NCBI RefSeq assembly: GCF_947495995.1
Contig: NZ_CANMAX010000007.1
Coordinates: 126,001-190,000, forward strand
Length of the DNA stretch: 64,000 bases
Source of the DNA: an uncultured Tenacibaculum sp.
Lineage (GTDB): Bacteria; Bacteroidota; Bacteroidia; Flavobacteriales; Flavobacteriaceae
Direction: 5' to 3'
Position numbers and translations under genes: made by a program. Below, one piece after another: positions 43,958 through 51,832 of this stretch. Below the pieces are notes generated by a model that saw only the letters and a program-made list of their open reading frames with translations, ran no database searches and was not told the DNA's origin. How positions within the stretch are numbered: the stretch's first letter is position 1; every line of letters starts with the position of its first letter.

Positions 43958-44069
43958 TTGGTTACAACGTTTTGTGTATTATTATTTACGATTTTTTGAT
44001 TGTAAAGTTAATTGGATTCTGACGTAGTCGAATCCGCCGTAATTGCGGTTATACATTGTTACCAACTGG
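43958..44069 (-). repeat. attC-like site, family A, short core
   Basis: Left arm TTGGTTACAACGTTTTGTGT (43958-43977), then TTATTTACGATTTTTTGATT and GTAAAGTTAATTGGATTCTG. The usual hairpin block is replaced by TGACGTAGTCGAATCCGC. Right arm CATTGTTACCAACTGG (44054-44069) pairs with GTTGGTAAC at 44692-44700. Confidence 0.8.
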
Positions 44070-44684
44070 CTTTATTTCGGTTATTGGAATCGGTTCATAT
44101 TTTTCTTTTTTCACAATATGAGTCAATTCCGTTAATATTTTTTCTAGTTCTTGTATTGAGTTCAGCTTTTCTTTTCTTGTATCAATTCGTTTTGTGAATG
44201 AGTAACCTGAGAAGTCAATATTCGAATAATCATATTCTTTCGCTTTTTGTATATATTCTTTAGAATTCAGATGTTCAGTCAGTCCATAGATCCTAAATTC
44301 AACTATTTTAGGTGTTCTAACATAAATGTCAAAAGTAATTTGACATCCATTTATTTCTCCAAATAGAACATAATCTTTAAGACTGTTGTGATTAGTTTTA
44401 ATCGCTCTTTTTGTAAATCCTATCTTATCTAATTCCGAGTAAGGTCTTTTAGAAAGAATCCGTTTTTTATGTTTTCTTTTGAGAAACCAATCAGAAATCC
44501 AAGCGAATAGTACGAATAAAGGCGCGAAAATTAAAGTTATGGAATAAATTATCAAAATCCATTTTATTGAAACCTCCGAAAAAAAGAAAAACAGATAGAT
44601 TGAAAATCCGCTAGTCAGAATTCCACTAATCCATAAGTAGTTTTTAATCAAAAATCTTTTATTTAATTCTAGCAGTTCGTTCAT
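44049..44684 (-). CDS. Hypothetical membrane protein with two helices
   Basis: A 211-residue protein with an N-terminal helical hairpin (KNYLWISGILTSGFSIYLFF, WILIIYSITLIFAPLFVLFA), then a soluble domain (GEINGCQITFDIYVRTPKIV). Its last codons (VGNNV and the stop) are read from the recombination arm itself, so the arm supplies the terminator codon. Family not recognised. Confidence 0.65.
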   Translation of the reverse strand: MNELLELNKRFLIKNYLWISGILTSGFSIYLFFFFSEVSIKWILIIYSITLIFAPLFVLFAWISDWFLKRKHKKRILSKRPYSELDKIGFTKRAIKTNHNSLKDYVLFGEINGCQITFDIYVRTPKIVEFRIYGLTEHLNSKEYIQKAKEYDYSNIDFSGYSFTKRIDTRKEKLNSIQELEKILTELTHIVKKEKYEPIPITEIKPVGNNV

Positions 44685-44689
44685 TCAGC

Positions 44690-44828
44690 TTGTTGGTAAC
44701 GTTTTGTGTATTGTTATTTGCGATTTTTGATTGTAAAGTTAATTAAAAGTGATGAACTTTAGGTTTTGCGAGATTTAGTCCGAAGGATAAATCCGTAAGC
44801 AATTAATAATACATTTTGTTAGGCATTG
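44690..44828 (-). repeat. attC-like site, family A, intact
   Basis: Left arm CTTGTTGGTAACGTTTTGTG (44690-44709), core TTATTTGCGATTTTTGATTG, GTAAAGTTAATTAAAAGTGA, hairpin GCGAGATTTAGTCCGAAGGA, AAGCAATTAATAATACATTT, right arm GTTAGGCATTG (44818-44828). The right arm pairs with TTATGCCTAAC at 45563. Confidence 0.85.
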
Positions 44829-44870
44829 TTTTTTAATTCCTAGAGTATAAGAGGAAACTCAAAATCATTC

Positions 44871-45557
44871 TCATGCACTAATCGTATTTCTATTTTTTAG
44901 ACTTATTACTATTTGGTTGATCTCATTATAAATCATATCAAAAATAGTTTTGGTTTTGGAATTGTAAAGATATGTTTCGTATTCATAAGTGTCATTCTCG
45001 TAAACAAATTCTTTATAAGACCCGTGATTATCATATGTTATCATATTTTCATCTGGTCCGTTTAAAATTAAAAGAGACCTTCCTCCACAACATTCATCGA
45101 ATGATATATAATCAATTAGTAGATTTTCTTTTTCATTAGAACTAGTGTAAATTTCTTCAATTCTCTTTGAATTAAATGTCTTACTTTCCTTATCGTAATA
45201 ACCTTCTTCTATTTCAGATTTACTAATTCCATTTTGAATTAGTTTTATTAGAAAGTCCTCTGAAAAAAAAGATTCAACAGGATAATATGAAGATATATTG
45301 TGGTTAAATAAATCGAGGAATGAATATCCTTTTGAGCCAACAATTTCTAATCCTTTCTTTAGCTCTTCAGAAAGTTTAGTGTCAAATTTTTTTTCAAATA
45401 AATTAATCTCATATGAAATGGGATGGAAATAATTAGGCAAGCCATAAAGAATGTGTTTCAAACCTTTATTTTCCGTTAATATTCTTTTCTTAGCTTCATT
45501 GCTTAATTGTGAAACTATATTTTCAAGTTCAGATACTATTGAGGCTATTTGTTCCAT
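44871..45557 (-). CDS. Hypothetical soluble protein, possible SMI1/KNR4-type immunity fold
   Basis: A 228-residue soluble protein. The stretch SFDECCGGRSLLILNGPDEN followed by MITYDNHGSYKEFVY resembles the G-x-x-L-x-L-N-G strand pair of SMI1/KNR4 (SUKH) proteins, which are often immunity proteins for toxins. The match is weak. Single-gene cassette with exact ends. Confidence 0.5.
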   Translation of the reverse strand: MEQIASIVSELENIVSQLSNEAKKRILTENKGLKHILYGLPNYFHPISYEINLFEKKFDTKLSEELKKGLEIVGSKGYSFLDLFNHNISSYYPVESFFSEDFLIKLIQNGISKSEIEEGYYDKESKTFNSKRIEEIYTSSNEKENLLIDYISFDECCGGRSLLILNGPDENMITYDNHGSYKEFVYENDTYEYETYLYNSKTKTIFDMIYNEINQIVISLKNRNTISA

Positions 45558-45562
45558 TTAAA

Positions 45563-45697
45563 TTATGCCTAACGTTTTATGTATGTTTTTTTGCGATTTT
45601 CTGTAAAGTTAATAAAAAGCTACAAGTAAAAAATAAGATACTTTTGTTTAAATTATTGAGTATTCCGCTACTTAAATATACACACCGTTATTTGCTG
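45563..45697 (-). repeat. attC-like site, divergent family A
   Basis: Left arm TTATGCCTAACGTTTTATGT (45563-45582), TTTTTTTGCGATTTTCTGTA and GTTAATAAAAAGC. The inside then diverges (TACAAGTAAAAAATAAGATA) and the right arm is ACACACCGTTATTTGCTG (45680-45697). The right arm pairs with GCACATAAC at 45850-45858 with one mismatch. Confidence 0.75.
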
Positions 45698-45847
45698 GAC
45701 CAAAATCGAAAGTTTCTAAATTAATAGTAGTTATTATTTCAGCTTTAACTTAAAAAAGATTCCTCATTATCAATTTAGGTAAATGATGAAATTTTATAAT
45801 TAAAGAAGAGGTTTTAATGAAAGCTTTATTATGATAAATAAAAGGGC
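45698..45847. other. ORF-less cassette interior
   Basis: About 150 bp between two attC-like sites whose arms match each other. Neither strand has an open frame longer than about 30 codons with a start. A/T-rich, no clear hairpin or promoter. It may hold a small RNA, a promoter, or the rubble of a lost gene. Confidence 0.5.
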
Positions 45848-45988
45848 TTGCACATAACGGCTCTGTATAAGCCTTGTTGCGTTTGGTTTAGCGTAAAATT
45901 AGCAAATTATTACTGAATAGAAAGTCCGCGAGGACTTTCGAAAGTAAGCTAAATGCTAGCAATAAGGTTTATACTTTGTTAGCCACAG
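45848..45988 (-). repeat. attC-like site, family C, intact
   Basis: Left arm TTGCACATAACGGCTCTGTA (45848-45867); inside, AAATTAGCAAATTATTACTG and the perfect hairpin GAAAGTCCGCGAGGACTTTC; right arm CTTTGTTAGCCACAG (45974-45988). The right arm pairs with TTGTGGCTAAC at 46587-46597. Confidence 0.85.
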
Positions 45989-45989
45989 T

Positions 45990-46580
45990 TTATTTCTTTT
46001 TACATTCAAACCATTCAGTTTCAAATAGCCAAGATTTTTCAAACTCTGGAATGGTGTCTTTTGGTTCAAACTTCGCTATAGAATAGTTTTTTAAATTGTT
46101 TCTCCTTTCAGTTTCGTAATGTTTTTTCAAGTTAATATTTTTCTCCTTTTTCAATGAAGAATAATAAATATATGTAAGTGAAGAATCTTGATTAATCAAA
46201 AACCAATGTTCACTTCCACCCCAAGTTTGACCACAAGGTGGTTCAAATTTATATGCTTTTATAGTGTCTCCTTTAACGAAATAATTTCCATCTCTAAAAT
46301 TTCTCCAAGAAAAAAAGCCATTAGGAAAAAATCTAAATTCAATATTCATTGAATCTTTTACATTCATTTTAAGTTTTTCATTCCATTTTTCATAGTTATA
46401 TTTCATTAAATAATTACCATTTATAGGAATAATTGAATCCAAACCAGTAGATAATGAATCAAAACATTTTTCTATATTTATGCTCACATCTTTGGGAATA
46501 GATTTTTTTACCCAACAAGTGTAGCAAGATTTTAAAGTTAAAATCAGCAATAATAGTGAAGTTAGTTTTACGATTTTCAT
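45990..46580 (-). CDS. Hypothetical lipoprotein with Cys-rich segments
   Basis: A 196-residue lipoprotein (signal MKIVKLTSLLLLILTLKSCY, lipidation Cys). Body with SMNIEFRFFPNGFFSWRNF, FEPPCGQTWGGSEHWF and KSWLFETEWFECKKK, beta-rich and aromatic. No recognised family. It fills a single-gene cassette with exact 10-base ends. Confidence 0.7.
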   Translation of the reverse strand: MKIVKLTSLLLLILTLKSCYTCWVKKSIPKDVSINIEKCFDSLSTGLDSIIPINGNYLMKYNYEKWNEKLKMNVKDSMNIEFRFFPNGFFSWRNFRDGNYFVKGDTIKAYKFEPPCGQTWGGSEHWFLINQDSSLTYIYYSSLKKEKNINLKKHYETERRNNLKNYSIAKFEPKDTIPEFEKSWLFETEWFECKKK

Positions 46581-46586
46581 TCTTAA

Positions 46587-46727
46587 TTGTGGCTAACGTT
46601 TTGTGTATTGTTATTTGCGATTTTTTGTTTGTAAAGTTAATTAAAAGAGATGCGCTTTTGGTTTTACGAGATTTAGTCCGAAGGAATAAATCCGCAAGCA
46701 ATTGATAATACATTTTGTTGTGCATAG
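46587..46727 (-). repeat. attC-like site, family A, intact
   Basis: Left arm TTGTGGCTAACGTTTTGTGT (46587-46606), core GCGATTTTTTGTTTGTAAAG, hairpin ACGAGATTTAGTCCGAAGGA, AAGCAATTGATAATACATTT, right arm GTTGTGCATAG (46717-46727), which pairs with TTATGCACAAC at 47232. Confidence 0.87.
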
Positions 46728-46731
46728 TACT

Positions 46732-47226
46732 TTATTCATTTTCTATTCCGCTAATTCTTGATACGATATGTTGTGTTTTTAGTTTTCTGTTGTCAATCAA
46801 TCGCCAAAATTCATTGTATTCTGATTCACTTGAATTGGTCGGTATTATCTGTAATTCCATTAGATTTTTAAATTTGATATTCAGCCCACCAATTTTATCT
46901 ATTCGTACTTTTGAAACGACTAGATTGTCAGAATTTATGATATGATGTAATTTCTGATCTCTTAAGTTTCCAGTTTCATAATCAAAGTCCGATATAGATT
47001 TGTTTTCAGAGTTTGGTTCAAACAAATCATTGCTACCAACTAAAATATTCTCTTCATTTATTATTCTCCAGTCCGTTTGGATATGAAGCCCAAATTCTCC
47101 AATATTTTGATTTATATGATTAGTCTTAAACCCAAACTTTAGACATTCCATATTTGAACTTCTACTCGTTTGAGTGAGTTTCATTCCGATTAATTCTCGA
47201 ATTTTATTTTTGGTTTGGTCAGCCAT
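46732..47226 (-). CDS. Hypothetical soluble protein
   Basis: I start it at the ATG at 47226 (MADQTKNKIRELIGMKLTQT); the 40 residues upstream of it are a translation of the repeat. 164 residues, beta-rich (FGFKTNHINQNIGEFGLHIQ, SKVRIDKIGGLNIKFKNL), ends RISGIENE. Size and pattern suggest an immunity-like or orphan module, but no family is recognised. Confidence 0.62.
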   Translation of the reverse strand: MADQTKNKIRELIGMKLTQTSRSSNMECLKFGFKTNHINQNIGEFGLHIQTDWRIINEENILVGSNDLFEPNSENKSISDFDYETGNLRDQKLHHIINSDNLVVSKVRIDKIGGLNIKFKNLMELQIIPTNSSESEYNEFWRLIDNRKLKTQHIVSRISGIENE

Positions 47227-47231
47227 ACGTA

Positions 47232-47372
47232 TTATGCACAACGTTTTGTGTATTGTTATTTGCGATTTTTTAGATGTAAATTTAATTAAAAGTGATGGAC
47301 TTTTGGTTTTGCGAGATTTAGTCCGAAGGAATAAATCCGTAAGCAATTAACTATACATTTTGTTGTAAGCAG
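47232..47372 (-). repeat. attC-like site, family A, intact
   Basis: Left arm TTATGCACAACGTTTTGTGT (47232-47251), core GTAAATTTAATTAAAAGTGA, hairpin GCGAGATTTAGTCCGAAGGA, right arm TTTTGTTGTAAGCAG (47358-47372), which pairs with TTGCTTACAAC at 47915-47925 (10 bases). Confidence 0.87.
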
Positions 47373-47375
47373 TTT

Positions 47376-47898
47376 TTATTTCAGTTTAGTTTTTACAAAT
47401 TCGACAATCTTTTGAAAATTTTCATTTCCAACTTCACTTTTTCCAATTATAATTATATCTCCCTTTTCTGGTTCTAATGGCATTATTAAATTCGATTCTA
47501 TTACTTTTATATTCTTTGAATTCAGTCCATTTTATATCACGTGTTATATTTTTGTCAGCGTATCCAATAGAGTCATCTTTAAATTCAAAAATTCCGATAC
47601 CAAAGTCAGATTCCACTTCCGCAACTTTTTCTTTTATTTTTTCAAAATAAGTGCTTTTGAGTTTTTTGTACAATTCAAATTTCGGGTAGGCTTTGACTAA
47701 GTAGAAAACTCCCATAACTATGAACACAATTCCGAGATATGATTTTCCAATAATGATTGAAATTCCGATTAATGTTGATATTATTCCAACAATTAGAGAT
47801 TCCCTTACGTCTTTTAGATAAGGTTTATAAATCAGTGGTATTATCAATTTGGTTTGATTTAAATAAATATCAGAATTAAAAGGTATTTCGAATTTCAA
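47376..47898 (-). pseudogene. Frameshifted YcxB-like/PH-domain membrane gene
   Basis: The frame from TTG at 47896-47898 encodes a soluble lead (LKFEIPFNSDIYLNQTKLI), a helix pair (ESLIVGIISTLIGISIIIGK, YLGIVFIVMGVFYLVKAY) and then ESDFGIGIFEFKDDSIGYA up to DIKWTEFK. About 47,520 it must shift by one base to give the natural end (NIKVIESNLIMPLEPEKGDI, then IIIGKSEVGNENFQKIVEF) with TAA at 47376-47378. Without the shift the frame ends early in an unrelated tail. No plausible ATG is left at the 5' end. Such genes are YcxB-like. Confidence 0.75.
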
Positions 47899-47914
47899 GT
47901 TAGGTTGGGTTAAA

Positions 47915-48052
47915 TTGCTTACAACGGTTTGTATATGGAAAGTTGCGTGCAAATAAACACAAGTTTATCAGACTAAAATACAGAAAATTAATAAACCAAA
48001 ACTTTGAATAAACATGGAACAAGCAGTTTTTTATATACGTTGTTGTAAGGCG
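47915..48052 (-). repeat. attC-like site, divergent family
   Basis: Left arm TTGCTTACAACGGTTTGTAT (47915-47934), inside GTGCAAATAAACACAAGTTT and AAAATACAGAAAATTAATAA, right arm ATACGTTGTTGTAAGGCG (48035-48052). The right arm pairs with ATGCCTTACAAC at 51002, three kilobases away, closing a five-gene unit. Inner sequence is unlike family A. Confidence 0.78.
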
Positions 48053-48765
48053 TAATTTTTTATAGTGAATTGTTCTTTAAAACCTAATTTTAGGTATAAT
48101 CCTTTTCCCATATTAGAAGATTGTAAAGTAATATAGTCACTATTAATTTCGATAGATTGATTTATTAAAAGTTTTATTATTTGTTCAGCATAACCTTTTC
48201 TTCTTTGTTCTGGGATTATTCCGACAGAGTGAATACCGGTAACTTTATTTGTTATATGCAAAATAGCTGTTCCAACAGGTTCATTATTATAATAAGCAAT
48301 AAAATAGTTTGTATCCTCTTGGGCTGTATTTAATAATATAGGATTTGTAAAATACCCGAAAGATTTAGAGAATAATATAGACCATAATTCAGCCTCTTTT
48401 TTAGTAGTAATTTTTTTTAATTTTATACTACTTGATTTAGTGAATGTCCCTTTGGGTTTTAAATACATTCCTATTTGTTCAAATTTAAGAGTGAATCCGT
48501 TTTCTTCTAATAATTGAAAAGAATTACTATTGTAGATATTCCAATAAGGAATCGTTAGGTTTGTTGAAGTTGAAGATAATTTATCTTTCGCAAGAACTAT
48601 TTTAGCTTCATTAATATCGTTATGAAACCATAATCTATTTGGCCATTCAGAGTTTTCAATCAAACAATAAGCAAATTCTTTTTCAATGAAACTTGAGTTA
48701 AATGGTTCACTTACTGTTTGCCAAAGAGAAGTCAGGTTTTTTATATTTAATTTTACACTACTCAT
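48031..48765 (-). CDS. GNAT-family N-acetyltransferase
   Basis: A 244-residue GNAT. The catalytic domain is C-terminal, with motif A GIHSVGIIPEQRRKGYAEQI and the end SSNMGKGLYLKLGFKEQF; the N-terminal half looks like a second, degenerate GNAT domain. The last codons (LQQRI, stop) are read from the recombination arm. It is the last gene of the five-gene unit. Confidence 0.85.
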   Translation of the reverse strand: MSSVKLNIKNLTSLWQTVSEPFNSSFIEKEFAYCLIENSEWPNRLWFHNDINEAKIVLAKDKLSSTSTNLTIPYWNIYNSNSFQLLEENGFTLKFEQIGMYLKPKGTFTKSSSIKLKKITTKKEAELWSILFSKSFGYFTNPILLNTAQEDTNYFIAYYNNEPVGTAILHITNKVTGIHSVGIIPEQRRKGYAEQIIKLLINQSIEINSDYITLQSSNMGKGLYLKLGFKEQFTIKNYALQQRI

Positions 48766-48766
48766 T

Positions 48767-49216
48767 TCATTTTATATTGATTAATGCGATTCCAAGAATC
48801 ATTGATAATATTCCGATAGTCTTTTTTAATGTTATTGGTTCTAAAGGTAAACTTAACCAACCATAATTTCCTGCAATTACAGCAAAGATTAATTGACCAC
48901 AAAGCCCCATTGAAATCATTGTAGCAATTCCAAGTTTAGGGATAGTATAATAATATAAACTTATTCCTAAAACACTAAATAAGCCACCAGTAAACCATAA
49001 ATAAATAGGAACGTCTTTTGCTTGTACTATTGTCGGTAAAGATTTGGAATTGAAGAGTACAAATACAAAAGAAAATAAAGTACTGCTGAAAAAAGCAATC
49101 AAACTTGCTAATAAAGGGTGTCTTAATAAAACACCTAATTGAGCATTTAATCCACCTTGAATAGCTAAAAATACACCACCAATAAAAGCCAAAATTAATA
49201 GACCATAATTATTCAT
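48767..49216 (-). CDS. DUF606/YdcZ-type small DMT-superfamily membrane protein
   Basis: I start it at the ATG at 49216 (MNNYGLLILAFIGGVFLAIQ); an earlier ATG would overlap the gene upstream. 149 residues with five helices, including GGLNAQLGVLLRHPLLASLI and SMGLCGQLIFAVIAGNYGW, as in the DUF606/YdcZ transporters, which are half the size of the usual EamA proteins and act as dimers. Substrate unknown. Confidence 0.85.
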   Translation of the reverse strand: MNNYGLLILAFIGGVFLAIQGGLNAQLGVLLRHPLLASLIAFFSSTLFSFVFVLFNSKSLPTIVQAKDVPIYLWFTGGLFSVLGISLYYYTIPKLGIATMISMGLCGQLIFAVIAGNYGWLSLPLEPITLKKTIGILSMILGIALINIK

Positions 49217-49229
49217 ATGTCTACAATTA

Positions 49230-49694
49230 TTAATTTTTTGATTCAATTCGGTTACTGATACTTACATTTACCCAAGCAAAGATATAACCAGAGAATAAAG
49301 TGATGATTAATAAAAAAAAGAGGTTTATATCTATTTGTGCTTTTGACCCAAACCAAACAATCATTCCTAGAAAGTAGGCAGGAATAGTGTTTAAATATTT
49401 TAATTTTGAGATATAAAATACTCCAATCATAACTGTAAATACTATAATAGGAAACCCTAATAAATGCAGTATTTCTGAAAAGTAAGTGCCAAAATATTGA
49501 ATGATTATCGCAATTAAAATTCCCAAAGTTTGCTGTACAAAAATGGAAGTCGCAGTTTTAATTTTTGTGCCAAATAGATAATAGCTTACCCACGCTATAA
49601 ATAAAACCCATACTGGTAAACCTAAATAAGATGCTGTAAAAACGGCTATTGAAGAAATAAGCCCTAACAGTAATGCTTGTTTTAACGATTTCAT
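49230..49694 (-). CDS. DUF1097 family membrane protein
   Basis: A 154-residue polytopic protein with the DUF1097 pattern: SYLGLPVWVLFIAWVSYYLF near residue 25 and YFLGMIVWFGSKAQID in the second half. It is five-helix and function-unknown. It overlaps the nitroreductase gene by 4 bp (coupled) and is followed closely by the DUF606 gene. Confidence 0.78.
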   Translation of the reverse strand: MKSLKQALLLGLISSIAVFTASYLGLPVWVLFIAWVSYYLFGTKIKTATSIFVQQTLGILIAIIIQYFGTYFSEILHLLGFPIIVFTVMIGVFYISKLKYLNTIPAYFLGMIVWFGSKAQIDINLFFLLIITLFSGYIFAWVNVSISNRIESKN

Positions 49695-50317
49695 TGTACA
49701 AATAAGTCTTTGATCGGTTTTCTAACTTTCTTTACATGTTGTGCTGCATCTTCACTTGACCGATAGCCAATTGCTGCGATAACTGAAGTGTTTAGTCCTT
49801 GTTCTTCCAGGTTTAATATTTCGTTGTATTTTTCTGCCTCAAAACCTTCCATAGGACAGGAGTCTATTTTGAGTTCGGCACAGGCATTCAACAAATTCCC
49901 TAAAGCGATATAGGTTTGATTAGAAGTCCATCTATCCTTTTCAATATTAGACTTACGATGAACGTCTGCTTTGATAAAGTCAGAATAAGCTTTTAAATCA
50001 GGAATATCCACCTCTTCTATTTTAGATTTTAAGATGAAATATTCCTCTATGTGCTTTTCTGTTACAGCAGAATAATTACAAAAAACAATCAAATGAGATG
50101 CCTCTGTTATTTGGTTTTGTCCATAAGAAGCCGACTTTAGTTTTTCTCTCAGTTCAGGATCTTCAATAATCAAAACTTTATACAATTGAAGTCCATAAGA
50201 AGATGCCGATAACTGAATAGCTTTCTTTATCTGCTCTAAATTTTCTAAAGAGACTTTTTTTGAAGAGTCAAATTGCTTTGTAGCGTATCGCCACTCTAGG
50301 TTGCTTATTAAATTCAT
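49691..50317 (-). CDS. Nitroreductase-family FMN oxidoreductase
   Basis: A 208-residue NAD(P)H:FMN oxidoreductase: LEWRYATKQFDSSKKV at the N-terminus, SSYGLQLYKVLIIEDPELRE, SQ/QNQITEASHLIVFCNYS, DSCPMEGFEAEKYNEIL and the tail AAIGYRSSEDAAQHVKKV. The family reduces nitro compounds, quinones or enals. In this cassette it lies directly downstream of a Crp-type regulator, a usual setting for redox-responsive control. Confidence 0.92.
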   Translation of the reverse strand: MNLISNLEWRYATKQFDSSKKVSLENLEQIKKAIQLSASSYGLQLYKVLIIEDPELREKLKSASYGQNQITEASHLIVFCNYSAVTEKHIEEYFILKSKIEEVDIPDLKAYSDFIKADVHRKSNIEKDRWTSNQTYIALGNLLNACAELKIDSCPMEGFEAEKYNEILNLEEQGLNTSVIAAIGYRSSEDAAQHVKKVRKPIKDLFVQ

Positions 50318-50344
50318 AATATCTTTTTATAATGATTTACATTA

Positions 50345-50352
50345 CAAAATTA
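50345..50352 (-). promoter_or_regulatory. Candidate minus-7 box of the nitroreductase operon
   Basis: TAATTTTG on the minus strand equals the Bacteroidota sigma-ABfr consensus TAnnTTTG. It lies 28 bp upstream of the ATG at 50317 and is adjacent to the palindrome at 50361-50376, where a regulator could act. Confidence 0.5.
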
Positions 50353-50360
50353 TTATGAGG

Positions 50361-50376
50361 AATGCAGATGTGCATT
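50361..50376. promoter_or_regulatory. 16 bp palindrome, candidate operator
   Basis: AATGCAGATGTGCATT is a 6+6 inverted repeat with four bases between, 44 bp upstream of the nitroreductase gene and after the stop of the Crp-type gene. A box reading TAATTTTG on the minus strand (50345-50352) matches the Bacteroidota TAnnTTTG minus-7 element exactly. No T-run follows, so a terminator is unlikely. Confidence 0.5.
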
Positions 50377-50389
50377 TACATATGTTGAT

Positions 50390-50989
50390 TCAGGGATTTT
50401 TCTTTAGGTCTTTCTTTATTCTGCTTAATTGGGTGGGGGTAATTCCTAAGTGTGAGGCTATATGTCGCTGTTGCACTATTCGGTCAATATTGGGATGTTT
50501 TTGGAGTAGCCTTAAGTACCTTTCAGTTGCATTTTGCATTACTAAAGATACTTCTCGTTCTTCCTTTTCAATAACCCAATTTTTTTCTAAATAGGCAATG
50601 TAGAAGTTTTTTAAATCGATATTATCTTCAATAAACTGCCTGTATAATTTGTAATTAAGACTAATAAGAATAGTGTCTTCCAGTGCTTCAAGTGTGAAAT
50701 TTGAAGGTGTTGTTTGGAGGTATGAAACAGTTGATCCTGCAAAATCAGTTTCAAGAAATAGATTCTTGTTATAAATGTTTCCATCATAATCCGTTACATA
50801 AGCTCTCAAGGCTCCTTTACAAACAAAATGGATGTTTTTCGCAACCTGTCCACTTCTTAGTAATATTTCATCTTTTTCTAATTTTTGAAATGTAATTATG
50901 GATTCAATTAGTGACCAAGATTTGTCCGAAATTTCAGCATAACTTTCAAACTTTAATTTTAATTCCGAAATGTATTTTTCTTTTGTCAA
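50390..50989 (-). CDS. Crp/Fnr-family transcriptional regulator
   Basis: A 199-residue regulator with beta roll (ILLRSGQVAKNIHFVCKGAL) and winged helix (ASHLGITPTQLSRIKKD). No Fe-S cysteine pattern. It is the first gene (5' end) of the five-gene cassette and is probably its regulator. Confidence 0.92.
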   Translation of the reverse strand: MTKEKYISELKLKFESYAEISDKSWSLIESIITFQKLEKDEILLRSGQVAKNIHFVCKGALRAYVTDYDGNIYNKNLFLETDFAGSTVSYLQTTPSNFTLEALEDTILISLNYKLYRQFIEDNIDLKNFYIAYLEKNWVIEKEEREVSLVMQNATERYLRLLQKHPNIDRIVQQRHIASHLGITPTQLSRIKKDLKKNP

Positions 50990-51000
50990 ATCTTGGTTTT

Positions 51001-51142
51001 TATGCCTTACAACGTTTTGTGTATTGTTATTTGCGATTTTTAAATGTAAAGTTAATTAAAAGCGGTGAACTTTTGGTTTTGCGAGATTTAGTCCGAAGGA
51101 TTAAATCCGCAAGCAATTAATAATACATTTTGTTGTGCGTAG
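51001..51142 (-). repeat. attC-like site, family A, intact
   Basis: Left arm TATGCCTTACAACGTTTTGT (51001-51020), core GTAAAGTTAATTAAAAGCGG, hairpin GCGAGATTTAGTCCGAAGGA, right half GCAATTAATAATACATTTTG and arm GTTGTGCGTAG (51132-51142). The right arm pairs with TTACGCACAAC at 51833. Confidence 0.87.
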
Positions 51143-51147
51143 TTTTT

Positions 51148-51825
51148 TTAATACATTTCCTGTTTATTGTCTACTTTAAACAACTCTAATTCCATTCTCT
51201 TTTTTATTTCTGATTCCATTTCTTTTTTGCAACCTAACAACATTGGTGCGTCTTCTGCTGTTGTTAGACACCATTCCAAATTCTCTGAAAAAAGACACGT
51301 CTCTAATTGAAACCCAAACATTTCTTGAAGTTCAAAATACTTTCCTAAATCAATATCGATATATTCTTTTTCTAAATCAGTATGGTAATTATATTCTTCA
51401 GAATCATAGATTAATAGATTTAGTTTTGTGTTTTCCGAAAGCCTTTTTAAAGAATCCTTTAGTTTGGATAAACTTAAATTATCCAAAAAAGAAGTTCCAG
51501 GTGTTTCGGGAATCAGATTTGTTGTTTTATGCGAATAAGGAACATTAAATCGGTCTGCCAATTTTTTTATTGATATTGGCTTATATAGTTTTTCATCTTT
51601 TAGTAAAACATTAAATTCTTGTTCAATTTTTACTCGTTTATTTATTTCCTCCAGAGTTTCGTTTTTCAAAGGATATTTGTCGAACGGAAAATTCTCGATT
51701 ATTCCATAATCCCAATGCACTATAAATTTCGATTCAAAAAATTCAGGCACATAGTGTTTTGCAAAATTCCAATTTTCAGAATTTCGGTCATTATAAAACT
51801 GTATTAAGTCGTTAAAAATGTTCAT
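51148..51825 (-). CDS. Hypothetical soluble protein, 225 aa
   Basis: Started at the ATG at 51825 (MNIFNDLIQFYNDRNSENWN); sequence upstream is translated repeat. No signal or membrane segment. Ends with an acidic segment (MFGFQLETCLFSENLEWCLT, then TAEDAPMLLGCKKEM). No recognised family; it might be an immunity or substrate-binding protein. Single-gene cassette with exact ends. Confidence 0.62.
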   Translation of the reverse strand: MNIFNDLIQFYNDRNSENWNFAKHYVPEFFESKFIVHWDYGIIENFPFDKYPLKNETLEEINKRVKIEQEFNVLLKDEKLYKPISIKKLADRFNVPYSHKTTNLIPETPGTSFLDNLSLSKLKDSLKRLSENTKLNLLIYDSEEYNYHTDLEKEYIDIDLGKYFELQEMFGFQLETCLFSENLEWCLTTAEDAPMLLGCKKEMESEIKKRMELELFKVDNKQEMY

Positions 51826-51832
51826 TTTCAAA

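Noticed and set aside
46459-47346. Shared N-terminal peptide (LFLRTKSRKTKSPSLLI and variants) in several long open frames near 30.3, 40.8, 46.7 and 47.3 kb
   Set aside because: It is a translation of the family A repeat, which is open in one frame. Better ATG starts with signal peptides or normal N-termini lie downstream, so I used those. It is not a shared protein domain.
50301-51120. Plus-strand frames at 50301, 50701 and 50911
   Set aside because: They overlap the well-supported minus-strand Crp-type gene or the repeat, and their translations have no protein-like pattern.
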